Of a stretch of 64,000 bases of DNA, positions 23,088 to 34,307 are shown in pieces. The position numbers and the translations under genes were made by a program. Source of the stretch: Entomortierella parvispora. Taxonomy: Eukaryota; Mortierellomycota; Mortierellomycetes; Mortierellales; Mortierellaceae. Position 1 is the stretch's first letter. Each line of letters starts with the position of its first letter. Below the pieces are notes generated by a model. The model had not been told where the DNA came from and did no database searches. It saw only the letters and a program-made list of their open reading frames with translations. Location of the stretch: NCBI GenBank assembly GCA_963573315.1, contig OY752140.1, forward strand, positions 3,596,001-3,660,000, in the 5' to 3' direction.

Positions 23088-26056
23088 TTATTCCTTCGGC
23101 TCGCGCTCGTGTGGTATCGTTGGAGGGGGAAGAACGGTTGTCTTTGTCTTCATGGAGGAACTAGAGGATGACGACGAGGCGGCGGCGTTTTTCCTAGCCA
23201 AGTCCGCATTCCGTAGATTCATGGCTCGCTTCTCTTGTAATGAGAGCAACTGGCTTTTGCCACTTCCTTCCTCATCGCTTCCACTACTGCTGGAGCCATC
23301 ATCAAGGTCAATCCATCGTTTCGCCTCGCCGTTCTTGTCCGTCTTTGGTGCCTCTTCAGCGTTATCAAAGAAGACACTGCCAGAGACTTCGCGACCAGAG
23401 GGCAATTTGGCACTCTTTGACGCAACGTCTGGTTGTCCAAAATCCAGCTTTCGTTTCGTTGGCGTTAATGTTTTCAAACCCTTTCCCATGAAATCTCGAA
23501 TACGACCTCCGCTTGGCGGTGATTTCACTCTTTCTGCCAGCATCCGAATTGACCGCTCTCGTGCCTCAGGATCATCTTGGCCGCGTTGAGGGCTCCCAGG
23601 AACAAACTGACCGGTAACTGGATCATATCCCATCCGCCGAACCATCTCAGCTGGGAACATTTCTTTAGGTGTTGACCTCTCTATTGACAATGAGCAAAAG
23701 TGAGAGGTGTTAGAGCGCCTGCAAAGAATGGGTAAAAGATGTTCGTGAATAACAAAGCTGAAGCTCGTACTTGGGGAGGTCAATTCTTTGGCCAGTGTCA
23801 CATCGCTGCTGCTCTTTGCCTGTCGCAGATATTGACCGCCTGGGTTATTCTGGCTCATCAAGAACAAAGACAGGTCGTCATCTACGGGTTCGTTTGTCCT
23901 CGCTTTCTTCGTCGGCTGTGTCATTGAGGAGGATCCGGTGCTGCCATTATCAAATATGTAGGTTGTGTCCTTCGACGCCGGGTCCAGGATCTTTCGGCGT
24001 GCAGTGTGTTGTGTATTGCCTCCAATCCGAATCGGCTTTGTGGAGGAGGCAATGTGAACTCCCAGGGATTTCTTTTCCAGATCGTATATTGAGCTTGTCC
24101 CGGCAATCAAACTTCCACGTTGGTTACGTTGCTTGTCTGTTGCCATCATGATATGATGAGTGCAATAGATAGATGCCCTCCTGTCAACCATTAGACCGCA
24201 GTTCTCATTGTTCAACTTGACAGCTTCGCACAAGCCATAGTCCTTGCTCCTGCCAATCCTGAACATGCCTTCCGGTCGATGAATTTTGATGCCCACAGGT
24301 CCTGATCGCTATCAGGCAACATGTCATTTACAAAAATCTGTTAGCGATTCAGGCCTCTACTCTAAGTAGCCGTTTCAGTCAATATAGACACTTACGTCCG
24401 CCTGAGTGAGTACATTTGGGTTGAGTACTACAACAACATCACCAACATGCAATTTGGCATAGTGCACATCCATCACTGGCTTGAACATAAATAAGTTCAC
24501 AATGGCTCCACTCAAGTCGCACAGCCGAAACAGACTGTGCACAGTGTTCTGAGCCGTCTTTCGAGGTTTCGATTTTGCCCCAATTACGCCCACCAAGCCC
24601 CAATTTTCCTTTTTTTCGTCCTGCTGGAATGAGTAAAACGGTGCCGAGCCAATGGTCGGTTGACTGCACTTTTCCCGGATCTGCTCAGAGTTTTTTAGGG
24701 GTATAATTCGAGCATTCCGTGTCAATTGTGCGACCTCATCCTTTGGGACAGTACGATTCCTAAAGGTGAAGGGAGTAGGGAGTAAGGGACATAATACAAT
24801 CTCGTAGACAGGAAGATAATAAAAAGTAATAGAGCCGAGTCGAAAAAGATCAAATATCATGTTCTTACAGTATCCGGAGACCAGAGACAGGGTCCGTGTC
24901 TATCACTTCACTTGTCCCTGCCGTCTCCCGAGACAACTGACTCGTGCCCATGATATCCCGTACTATCGGTGTTTTGACTACAGGTACTCTGGTTTTCTCT
25001 GGTAACTCTACAGGATTGAAAGGATCATCCTGGAAAACTGCAGAAGCTTGTATTTTGGATTTCACACGCAGCGGCTCCACAGGGTTGAACGGATCATCCT
25101 GAAAAACAGCAGAAGGGTGTACTTTGGGCTTCACTGGCGACAATATGTTAAAATCATCATCACTTGGAAAGTTTTCAAACTCAAGGTCTCCAAAATCGTC
25201 CACTGCTGCCTTGGCACCAGTCGATGTTGTCGGCGCTTTCAATGGCCGAGTAGTTTGGGGTGAGCTGGAAGGTTGGGAAGATGGAGCTGGCTGGTCGGTC
25301 ACACCAGAGGCACTTGTCCCACCGGTGTGGTCAACAAAGAGTCTTCGAGCCTCAGAGACGGGCATAGTCACTGGCCTCCTTGCACGTTGAGCTGACAAGG
25401 GTGCTTGCCGAGGTAAGGGTGAAGGGCTGTGCTGTCTTTTCTTTGACCGTGTATACGCTCCTGATGATGGTGAGCTGTCGTAACGGGAACGTGGTGGGGG
25501 AGAAGGCGTTCTGAATCCAGGATCATTTAGTGGTACTCGAAATCCAGGCGAAATTAATGGCGTTCCTGAAGTTGGGGGTGTCGTAAGAGGGCGCGTTGCT
25601 TTGAGTCCCGATATTGCTGGCTGGTTATTTCGTACTGGAGCAGGTGCCGTCTCCATGAATGGATTGACTTCTGCGGGCGCCGACGGCTGCAGGAGGTCCA
25701 CTACTTGCGAACCGGTGGTGAGAATGTTTTCGCTTGGTGGTAGAACCACTTGGGTATTGTTGGATGAAGACGTTTTGGCCATGGCTTTCCTTCGTTGCTT
25801 TTCCTGTACCCTAGCCTCCAGCTGTGCTTTCAGCCGTGAGATTTCTTCCAACTGGCGCACTGCAGAGAACAAAAAGAGCAAAGAAAAAAAAGAGCAAAAA
25901 AAAGAGGAAATGGACCATCCACAGTAAGCCTCAAAGTCATGTCTGGTACATCTAGCAGGCACTTGTCAATCCCCTTGTACCATCGTCATCGCTGTCTGAT
26001 GAGAGCGCGTCCTGTCCTGTCTCTGATGTGTCCTTGGCCTGCGGTGGTGGTTCCAT
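23088..26056 (-). CDS. MCM10: DNA replication initiation factor Mcm10
   Basis: Binds the CMG helicase and single-stranded DNA and is needed to start and sustain replication in the nucleus. Exons on the minus strand: 25981-26056, 24869-25859, 24396-24759, 23771-24308 and about 23088-23680, giving roughly 853 aa. The N-terminus has a short acidic stretch then a coiled-coil-like QLEEISRLKAQLEARVQEK. A long proline/serine-rich disordered part contains two copies of a FQDDPFNPVE motif. The OB-fold follows (HVGDVVVVLNPNV), then GMFRIGRSKDYGLC and the Mcm10 zinc finger with Cys504, Cys514, Cys526 and a following His pair (CTHH). The C-terminus carries MVRRMGYDPVTGQF and a serine run before the end. 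The last intron (about 90 nt) is in frame and stop-free. Family assignment rests on the OB-fold plus CCCH finger. Confidence 0.9.
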
Positions 26057-26189
26057 GGTAATGCAATGGACGTGAAAGAGAATTAATGTGAAGACGGAAA
26101 CCAGCCAGGGGCAAGACCCTTGCATTTTGACGCAACCGAGGCACACTCCTGAGCAGCTTTGGAAACAGTCACGTTTTTTTTCTTTTTTT

Positions 26190-26195
26190 TTTATT
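26190..26195 (-). terminator. AATAAA signal of the GNAT-fold gene
   Basis: TTTATT on the plus strand, about 150 nt past the stop of the GNAT-fold gene and before the MCM10 start on the same strand. Confidence 0.4.
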
Positions 26196-26345
26196 TTGTG
26201 GTCAGGCCCACGCGCGCGGCTCGTCGTGTTCGAGTGTATCATGAATGGTGTGTTTGTGCGTTGCTGTGTTTTGTCCTGGACAAGCGGGTATGGTGTTGGG
26301 TTGCAATTGAGTCGTATCAGTGTTTTTTTTTTGTTTCCCGTTCTT

Positions 26346-27812
26346 TTAAAGACGAGCCATTGGTCTTCCAAGAAGAGATCGTCTTGCGAGCTGGTAGGGG
26401 CGTTGTTGCTGCTGTTGTTGCTGCTGCTGCTGTCGACTCAACAGCTCTTGTACCCCCTGCTCCTGTCCAATTGTCCGAAGATCGGAAAATTCCAATGATG
26501 TGTGAGTTGTAGCCGCGGTCGGTTGCCTCTTCAAACTACCAACAGTTTCTCTTTTCTCTCCTGTCTCTGTTGCCGCTGATGCAGTCGCCATTGTCAAAGA
26601 GGCAGGCTCGGAGGGCTTGTGGTAATAGAGACGGTAGATATGGCGAACACTCTTTCCACCAACGCGTTCCGATAAGGCGCTCGAGCTCTCATTCATCAGC
26701 GCGCATGCCACCTTGGAGCAACCCCAATTGTCTTTTGCTCGTTTCAGCGTTTCCAAGATCGACATGGCAAAGACCTTTGTCTTTCGAACCTTCTCCACAT
26801 ATCCGACAGTCTTCATTACCAATGTCGTGCTGTCCTCAACCCAGCAGGCAAGGTATCCTAAATCCTCGCCCGTCTTTGGATTCCTAAGGAATGTAGACAG
26901 ATCCAATAAGGAGCGATTGTCGACCTCGGGCCGGGAAGTCATATCGTTCAACACAATCTGGCGATGTAGTTCCCGCGATAGGGATTCATCAAAGAGCTCC
27001 TTGCCTCGGAAAAGTTCAATTGAAAGATCATAGACTCGCTTTGCCACGTTGTCCTCGGCCGTCAATCCGGGGTGTCGTTCGGGCGCGAGGGAAGCTGCAA
27101 AGTCAAGGGTGCTCCATGACTGCAAGGACAGGCCGAGGTCTTCCACTGTATCTTTGCCGACATAGGACCCGTAGCCGTCGATCAATTGGTCGATCTCAAA
27201 GAATGTCGTGTAGTAATCCACAGCCTTGACGTAGCCAGCCTACAAAACAAAACTACTGTAAGCTTGTCAGACCTGGAGACACCCAACAAACATTAAAGCA
27301 AGTTCTCGAACCTTTTCGAAACATGTTTGGTAGAACCGTGGATGTCTGGGCTCAAAGGACATGGACTGTGCTGGATTATCATCGACTCGAAGGCGGTACT
27401 GGAGCCAGGTTGTCAAATTGACTGGTCCCAAGATCTGGCGCACGGGTTCAAACTCTCCAAGACCACCAGCGCGCAGCCACTCTGTTGCTGCTTTCAGGAC
27501 CGCGATCCCGGCCTGTTCGTCCTTGGCCTCAAACAGTCCCACGTAGCCCACGGACATGTCCGACATGACCGTGTTGGCTGCCGCACAGGCAATGGGCCGA
27601 TTGAAATCGTCGTACAGGATCCAGTATTCTGCAAACGTATTGGGTAGCTTTGTCGTTAAGAGCTGGTGGACAAGAGTTGGCTGTGCACTGAGATGGTGAA
27701 GGGACACAAACTCGGCGATGAACTGTTGCTTGTTGTAAACAGCCGACATCGGTAGCGGACGAGCGATCCCTCGCTGGGCGGCTGTATGGCAGATGTTGAG
27801 ATTAGTTAACAT
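26346..27812 (-). CDS. GNAT-fold acyltransferase-like protein with polyglutamine tail
   Basis: Two exons (27312-27812 and 26346-27239) join to 464 aa. The central part resembles the GNAT acyl-CoA transferase fold of the bacterial YghO-like type: GPVNLTTWLQYRL (from residue 129), a short FEPRHPRFYQ segment, then FEKAGYVKAVDYYTTF across the splice site. The GPxN block and the AGFxKxxDYY pattern are what I recognise; a catalytic residue or donor is not identified. The C-terminal 35 residues hold ten glutamines in a row (about 437-446) followed by a basic tail. An alternative start is the Met opening MSAVYNK. No signal peptide is seen. Function is unknown. It is divergent from the BtaA-like gene and in tandem with MCM10. 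Confidence 0.78.
26403..26432. repeat. CAG/CAA trinucleotide tract encoding ten glutamines
   Basis: Mixed CAA and CAG codons on the minus strand inside the GNAT-fold gene. Interruptions by CAA suggest a relatively stable tract. Confidence 0.85.
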
Positions 27813-28904
27813 TCTAAGTGTTTTGGTGTTTTGTGTCTCGTTCGTAGAAGAGAAAGGGAAGGAACGTCAAATGGATGTAAGACGCTGGTGGCTTGATGAT
27901 TGAAATAAAGGTTCCTGTGGTGCTGCAAGGGAAGGAAGTCGTAACGTTATTGGCGTGATGCAAGAGCGAGTGAGTAGGGGTTAAAGGTCAGAGCGGAGGG
28001 GTAGTTCAGTGGGTCATTAAAAAGTGGGTGTGGAGGAGGAAGTGAAGGTGATCGTGCTGAAAATGGGCGTAAAGAGAAAAGAGGTAGTGTGATGGACAAA
28101 GAGACGAAAGACGCCCAGCAAAAAAGTTGGGAACGGAAGAACACACTGCCGGCCGAGGATGAGGTGGAGTGAGACTTGTCGAGCATGGACTGTGCTTGAG
28201 GCAGCTCGACGTCAGTGTGCGCTTTGAAAGATGGAAAGACGGAAAGCGGAAGCAGCAACAGATAACGGGGCTGATGCTTTGTGGACCGCGGTGGCAGAGA
28301 CGCAAGTACTGTATGCATGCAGGCAACCAAGCAAGCAGCGCCGCTGCAACCAAGAGCAACGCAGATGCAAAAGAATGAATAATGAAGATGGTTCTATGGC
28401 CGTTTTATCTGAGCGATTCAATTGAGCGTGCACTTCAAAATGTATCTTAAGTTAACTTGAGGAAATGCACATTTGTGACGAGAGCACTTTGTCCCATTCT
28501 TCATTTCTTCGAGCGGGCTGGTTTGTGGATCGTGAGCGACATGTGTCCCTGTATCTTGTCGCCAGCAGTGTGTCTTTATTTTCAATTCAGTGCGGACATG
28601 GAATGAACAAAAAGGACTAACCCTGACTCGGTCATCAAGTGTGAAAAGAGGCGAGATTGCCAGAGGATGACCGAAGAAGGATCCCTCTCATCTCGCTGCA
28701 CCAAAGTCGGAAAATGAGCTTTTTTTACCGGCTACACATACCTCCGACAGTCATCAAGAGAAGACGAGTCGCATGTGAAGCAGCTCACCTCTACTCATCG
28801 AGGAAAAAAAAATAAAACCCACAGTCTTCTCCATTTCCTTCTTTTCTTCTTCCACACAACCAAGGATATACACCCAACTCACAACGAAAACAAAGAGACA
28901 AGAC
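27813..28904. promoter_or_regulatory. Divergent intergenic region between GNAT-fold and BtaA-like genes
   Basis: About 1.1 kb with no supported gene. Purine-rich plus-strand sequence (27960-28160) forms a pyrimidine-rich leader for the minus-strand gene. A-rich sequence around 28800-28815 and an ACAACC/ACAAC-rich leader precede the BtaA-like start codon. Confidence 0.5.
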
Positions 28905-30252
28905 ATGACGACCACATCAACAACAACAGCTGCACCACAACAGGCCCTGCCTCTTCATATCCGTATTATCTCCTCTCTGGTCCAACTCTATCACGAATCC
29001 TTGGGTCGCAAAGCAGTTCAGTCCGGCAAAGACGCCACCGTCGAGGCTACGGTGGACTTTTCAAAGATCCGGTATTCGCAAGTTTGGGAGGACACTCGCC
29101 TTTTACGCCAGGGCCTCCGATTGAAGCCCCAGAGTCGAGTTCTTAGCATCGCCTCAGCCGGTGACAATGCTTTTGCACTCCTTCTTGACGACGCACGCGA
29201 AGTTGTTGCCATCGGTAAGACGGAAAAGCAAACAGAAAAAAAAAAGATTCATTGTTTTGTTTTTTTTTCTTCTCACTCACCTTTCTCATTCTCTCGTTCT
29301 ATCAGATTTCAGTCCCGCTCAATTGGCCCTGTGCGCGTTGAAAATTGCGGCCTACAAGACCCTGGAGTACGAAGAGTTCACTCAGCTCCTTGGCTTTGAG
29401 TTTGACGGCCACGATATTGGGGCTGAGGGGCGGGTCCGCCTCTACCAGGAGAAGGTCCGTGTGGCTTTGACCCACGCTGAGCACCGGCGGTACTGGGACG
29501 AGAACTTGGAGCTGATCCGGAACAAGATCATTCACATTGGTCGTCTCGAACGGTTCTTTGGTCTCTACAGGAAATACGTCCTCCCCTTGGCTCATTCCCA
29601 AGCCTCAACTCGCACTCTTTTGGGTGGTCAAAGCCAGCCTGACCAAATCAAGTACTTTGATTCCATTTGGAACACCTGGATCTGGCGCGCCGGTACTCGT
29701 GTCTTCTTTGGTCAAATGTCCCTGGGCCATCTCGGACGGGATCCCAAGTTTTTCGAGCACGTTCGTCTGGATGTGGGCGCCTTCCTCCTGAACAAGATCA
29801 ACAATGGCATCCGGAACATCCCCATCTGGGACAACTTCTATGCAGAGTACGTCTTCACAGGGCAGCAGAGTGGCAAGAATTCGTTGCCAGATTATCTGGT
29901 CCGAGAGAACTATGACCTTATCCGGTCCCGGATCGATCGTGTGACTTTGAAGCAGGCTGATGTGCTCAAGTACCTGCAATCTGAGGAAAGCGGCGAGTTT
30001 GATGGATACAACCTTTCCGATATCTTTGAGTGGATGGGCGAGGATCTGTTCAAGACCTTTTTGGAGGCTATTCATAACAAGGGTACCAAGGACGCCCGGA
30101 TCTGCTACTGGAACTTGTTTGTGCCAAGAGAAAGACCCGAGACCCTCAAGGACTTGATTCGCTCCGAGGTCGAGCTGTCAGATATTGCCACAGCCAAGGA
30201 CAGGACGTACTTTTACCGTCGATTCGTTATCGAGACGATCTTGAAGGCCTAA
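28905..30252 (+). CDS. BtaA-like SAM:diacylglycerol 3-amino-3-carboxypropyl transferase (DUF3419)
   Basis: The family transfers the aminocarboxypropyl group of S-adenosylmethionine to diacylglycerol, the first step of betaine lipid (DGTS) synthesis, at ER membranes. Exons 28905-29214 and 29306-30252 join to 418 aa. The diagnostic YSQVWEDTRLLRQGL is at about 57-71 and the SAM-binding VLSIASAGDNAF at 79-90, ending in a DFSPAQLAL split by the intron. Downstream are FFGLYRKYVLP, an RVFFGQMSLGHLGRDP block, YNLSDIFEWM and a closing FYRRFVIE. This protein has only the BtaA half; fungal Bta1 normally also has a BtaB methyltransferase half, which is not seen within or next to it. It is convergent with a kinase-like gene. 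Confidence 0.92.
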
Positions 30253-30328
30253 TCTCAGCCAGTGAATGATGACAAAAAAATTCATATGATGACCATGACA
30301 CACTTTCCCATACCCATGATAGACAAAA

Positions 30329-30341
30329 TAAAAAATAAAAA
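30329..30341 (+). terminator. Two AATAAA signals of the BtaA-like gene
   Basis: AATAAA at 30329-30334 and 30336-30341, about 77 nt after the stop codon. Confidence 0.6.
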
Positions 30342-30545
30342 AAATCCAAAAAAAAAGTTCTGCAGCAACCATCAAAGTGCCTTTGGAGTCTCTACATTTG
30401 CACCAGTGTTGATCGTACTCTACATCTCTATCTTCAGTTCTTTAGGCTGTCAACTACTGTGGTACTCCACGAGGTTCATGACTATTAGCAAAAGTGAATG
30501 GAGGGATGGAGATTGGATATCGTAAAGTTCATGATAACGTAGTCG

Positions 30546-30551
30546 TTTATT
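30546..30551 (-). terminator. AATAAA signal of the APH-like gene
   Basis: TTTATT on the plus strand, 120 nt past the minus-strand stop codon. Confidence 0.5.
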
Positions 30552-30670
30552 CGTAATTCTTTGGTGTGTTCTAAAACTCAGGAGATGCAAATGGATATAC
30601 TTTTGGGTGATGGAGAAGGAGGGGAAGGGGGTAATGGAGTCAGAGTCGTTACAGTGAAAGCGTGGAGAGT

Positions 30671-32325
30671 TTAGAGCTTGGCGTGCTGAAGAACTCTGTC
30701 CTGATGTCGAGATCGGAGGGGGCCCATCTTTTTAAGCTGACCCTCGACCGACTGGAGGACCCTAGGCAACCAATCCACACTCTTGAATGAATTGGAGATA
30801 CCATACATGGCCACACGGAGGGATGCAAAGTCCATGAGCGCGATTTTCGCCACTTCGGCGTAGTCTTGTGGAGACGGGATTGTCACTTGTCGCGAGGGCG
30901 GTGACAAATTGGATGACGCGCACTGTTTCTTGTACGCGTCCTTGAGGGCAAGGCGGTGGTATTCGATGTAATGTTCCCACTCATTCGAGCCTGGTGGGAG
31001 CACAAATGCAAGGAACTCGACCACATCACGCTGAGGCACTTGACAACAGGCCAACTCCCAGTCGTAGGCACAGAGAGTCTGTGCGCCAGTGCCTGGATCG
31101 AGTCGCATGCAGATATTTCGCGTGTTGAAATCGCCGTGAATCTGATTAATCAAAAGAGAGGGGAGAAGAGGGTGTTAGGAAAAGGCGATCAAAGAATGGA
31201 GAATCACCAATGTCAGGGGAAAAAAAGAAGTCTTACAAGAGTTCTTGGACTTCTCTCTACTGTGGCCCAATGTTCGTCAGAGTGAGCGAGATAGTCAAGT
31301 GCGCACTGTGTCAAATAGCTCGAGAACAACTCTGGGTCATTCTTTCCATTGGTCTTGATCATGGCTTCATACGCGGGGCGTAGTGTCTTCATGGATGCTC
31401 GAGTCGGGTTCTCGAGAAAGGACATGCCTAGGAGTCGCTCTTCTTGCCCCAGGAATTGGGCGTGAAAGGAAGCCAGGTCTCTCATCACCAGGTGGATGTC
31501 ATGAGGTGACCAAGTCGTAAGGGCCGAATCTGTGCTGTTTAGATGGGTAATGTTACCCATGGATGGATCCAAGTATTCGAGACAGAGAGCGTAGAGTTGT
31601 TGATTATCGTTTCGAAGGACATTGTAGACCTTGGTAGAGATCCTCTCCATGGCACCTTGGACCTGCCATGAGAGTTCGGCTAATTCCATTTCTCGGATAT
31701 GACTGTTCTTGAAGCCGGTCATGTCCTTGACCATTTCGTACTCGTCCGCCAGATCACCGCCCTGGAGTTGGGCCATGATGTTTGTGAGCTCGATCAAGGC
31801 AGTGTCGATTGGCTTGGATTTGATCACGACCCAGAGCTCACCCTCGTCAGGCGAGGGGGTCGTACAAATGAGTTGCTTGTCTGTTTGACTCGTTGCTGCG
31901 ATAGAAATTGAACTGGAAGATGTGGCACCAAGGGATGAGGATGAAGAAGGATAGAGATGGAGTGAGGACCGTGATGGTGGTGATGGTGGTGATGGAGATG
32001 ATGTAGAATGGACGGTATTGGGTGAGGCCAGGTATTCGATCTTGTACAGGAAATGGCCCGTCATGTCGTTCATTGGGCACGGTTCTTCTTCAGAGGATGT
32101 TGTGGAAAAAGTGACTGATTGTTCTTGACCGTAATCGTCCTCGTCCTCGTCACCATCCCCAGAGCTGATGTTGCTAAGGATGCTTGAAGAGGAATCAAGC
32201 TCTCGTTCAGACCAAGATTTTGTTTGGACAGCGCATGGGCCGTAAGCTCGATCAAGGATGGTTTGGAAAAAGTCCTTCGTAAGTATGGATCTGTTCATTC
32301 CGGTCTTGAACATGGAGGTCGTCAT
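30671..32325 (-). CDS. Aminoglycoside-phosphotransferase/choline-kinase-like protein
   Basis: Small-molecule or protein kinase-like fold of the APH family. Exons 31237-32325 and 30671-31141 join to 519 aa. The Brenner-type catalytic loop IHGDFNTRN (364-372) sits right after the splice junction with Asp367 and Asn371-372, and the metal-binding CAYDWELA follows with Asp390. Upstream, SFHAQFLG and LCLEYLDP fit the hinge and helical subdomain. The N-lobe carries a long low-complexity insertion of serine, proline and aspartate (about residues 45-150). The phosphate acceptor is unknown; eukaryotic members include choline and fructosamine kinases as well as uncharacterised proteins. No close match could be recalled. 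The upstream minus-strand leader is pyrimidine-rich. Confidence 0.82.
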
Positions 32326-34307
32326 GATGGGTATCTGAAAATGGTGATATGAAATTAAGAAGAGAGGAGGAGAATGTCAGGAGAGGAGGGGAGGGAGGGA
32401 CGGTGATGTCTTTTAGAAGAAAATGTGGGTTGGAGACAAATCGAGTGGAGAGGAAGACGTGAATGAGCAGCCTGGCGGAAGAGGTGATGAAAGGAGCAAA
32501 AGAACGAGAAGGGCCGAGTAATTGAATGGCGCGGATGAGTACTGAGATGTTTGTCGGGCGATACATTATTTTTTATGAATCGGGTCTGTGTCAACTTGTA
32601 AAGGTGCTCAGGACTCAATGAATAGCAATCAATTGAAAAAATACGAGTTACGGTAAGTTGAACGGAGGGAAGCAAATTTAGTTAACTTGCTCATCCATTC
32701 AATGCAGCAGAATGATTAGAAAAAGACAGAGCTCCGCTTTGACAAGCAAGGCGGTCCTTCCGCGAAAGTTGGGCACATGTGCTCACGATGACACCCCGAT
32801 TCATTTCTCCTTCCGCCTCCGGATCTTGGTCATTGTTCAGGTGCTGAAGGTACCACGGACCTCGGTCCCTGAGAGGAAAGATAGAAGAGTCGGGAACCAC
32901 ATGGTTCTATCATCTTTCATAATCAGTGTGGCGAAACGTAATTGAGTCGATTATCTAACTGACACTAGATTGATAGGTTCATCAATCGCGCGAAGATCGA
33001 ATGGAGCACAGTCCAATACCCCAGCCCTGAGCTTGCATTAGTGGAATGGTACTATGAATTATCGGACGCTGTCCAGAAGGGAGGCGGAGACTCGTCGCAA
33101 TCACACCAATGGCCCTCACTGACAGTGAAGCTTAGGTAGCTTGGTTCTGTGAGTGGCGAGGCAATAGTACTTCTGTCAAGATCGTCGTGTGTCCACAGTC
33201 GTGATGCATCGGAGGGCTCGTTTAACCGCCGACTCATTCTTGAAGTCCAGCTATAGCGAACAAGTGCACTATATGAGAAGTAAACTAACCCGCATGAACG
33301 CTCGATCGGTATGGAACAGCGAACAGTTATCTGCGCCGACACAAAAAATGCACCGGTGATGATGGTGATGATCATGAAGATGAGCGAATTGACTGAGGTA
33401 CTTTTTTGCGTAAAGTTGCGCAATAGAAGGAACGAAAGTGGCCTTTCATTTGCTTAAACTTTGCCTTAAAGCTCGTTACTGTATCTCTTTGCACCTTAAC
33501 ACAGGATGATTGCCGTTAATATCGGTTGAGAGCCAACTCTGTCGACTCTGTCAAACGTGTGTGCGTGCGGAAACTTTTTTTCCAACGGTCGCCAGAGCCC
33601 GCATTCGTGGGACTAATGGTCCCAGGAGGCATGTGAAGTTAATCGCAGTTCTTTTCTTTTGTCTTTGATTGCACAGTTCTTCTTTGCATTGTACCTCTGC
33701 GGTGGTAAGGTCTGGATTTTTGTTTTATTTTCGGAAAAAACGGATGGATGGTACCCGGTCTTGGACCAAGAACAGCACCTTACTTTTTGAAGGAATTCTT
33801 GGGATCCTACTCTGACATTTGACAGAGGGAAAAAAATGCATTCAGGCGGGCTTGGACACCTCGCTCTCACGAGCCTTATCGCACGGTCAGTCGGACAAAG
33901 AATGCTTGATAACGACAGAAAGTGGTGCATCGTGATGCCAATCATGAAGATCGGCCCGACAATGACGACGGCGGTGATGATCATTTGACACGAGCATGAA
34001 GAAGAAAGTTGAGATAATGAAAGACAGTGTGCGGTAGGCCGGTGTTTGCAAGAATTTGCTGTGTCGGAGGATCTCTCGGCTTTTGACCACAGACTGACAT
34101 CACAACTCGTGCTATTCTACATGAAGTCAATGGCCCAAGCAGTTTGGCCCAAGACAAGGTGCTGTAAACACGAATCCATCACACAGAATTACTAAGTAGT
34201 GTAATCAAAAGTTGTTGTATTTCTGGGCAGAGAGGGTATAGATGATTTATTACGAATAGTGCGGTTGTAACTCCCTGTTAGAAAGCGCAATCACTTTGCG
34301 CCTGTCC
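32326..34307. other. Gene-free 2 kb interval upstream of the APH-like gene
   Basis: No gene is supported. The first 250 nt form the leader and promoter of the minus-strand kinase-like gene (purine-rich on the plus strand). The rest has short open frames without recognisable motifs, and the interval ends in the 3' untranslated part of the metallo-beta-lactamase-fold gene, with its TTTATT at 34246-34251. Confidence 0.45.
34246..34251 (-). terminator. AATAAA signal of the MBL-fold gene
   Basis: TTTATT on the plus strand, 57 nt past the minus-strand stop codon. Confidence 0.5.

Larger units (their letters stand above)
30253..30670. other. Convergent 3' region between BtaA-like and APH-like genes
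   Basis: This 418-nt interval holds the 3' untranslated ends of both genes: AATAAA twice on the plus strand (30329-30341) and TTTATT (30546-30551) for the minus strand. No coding sequence is seen. Confidence 0.55.
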
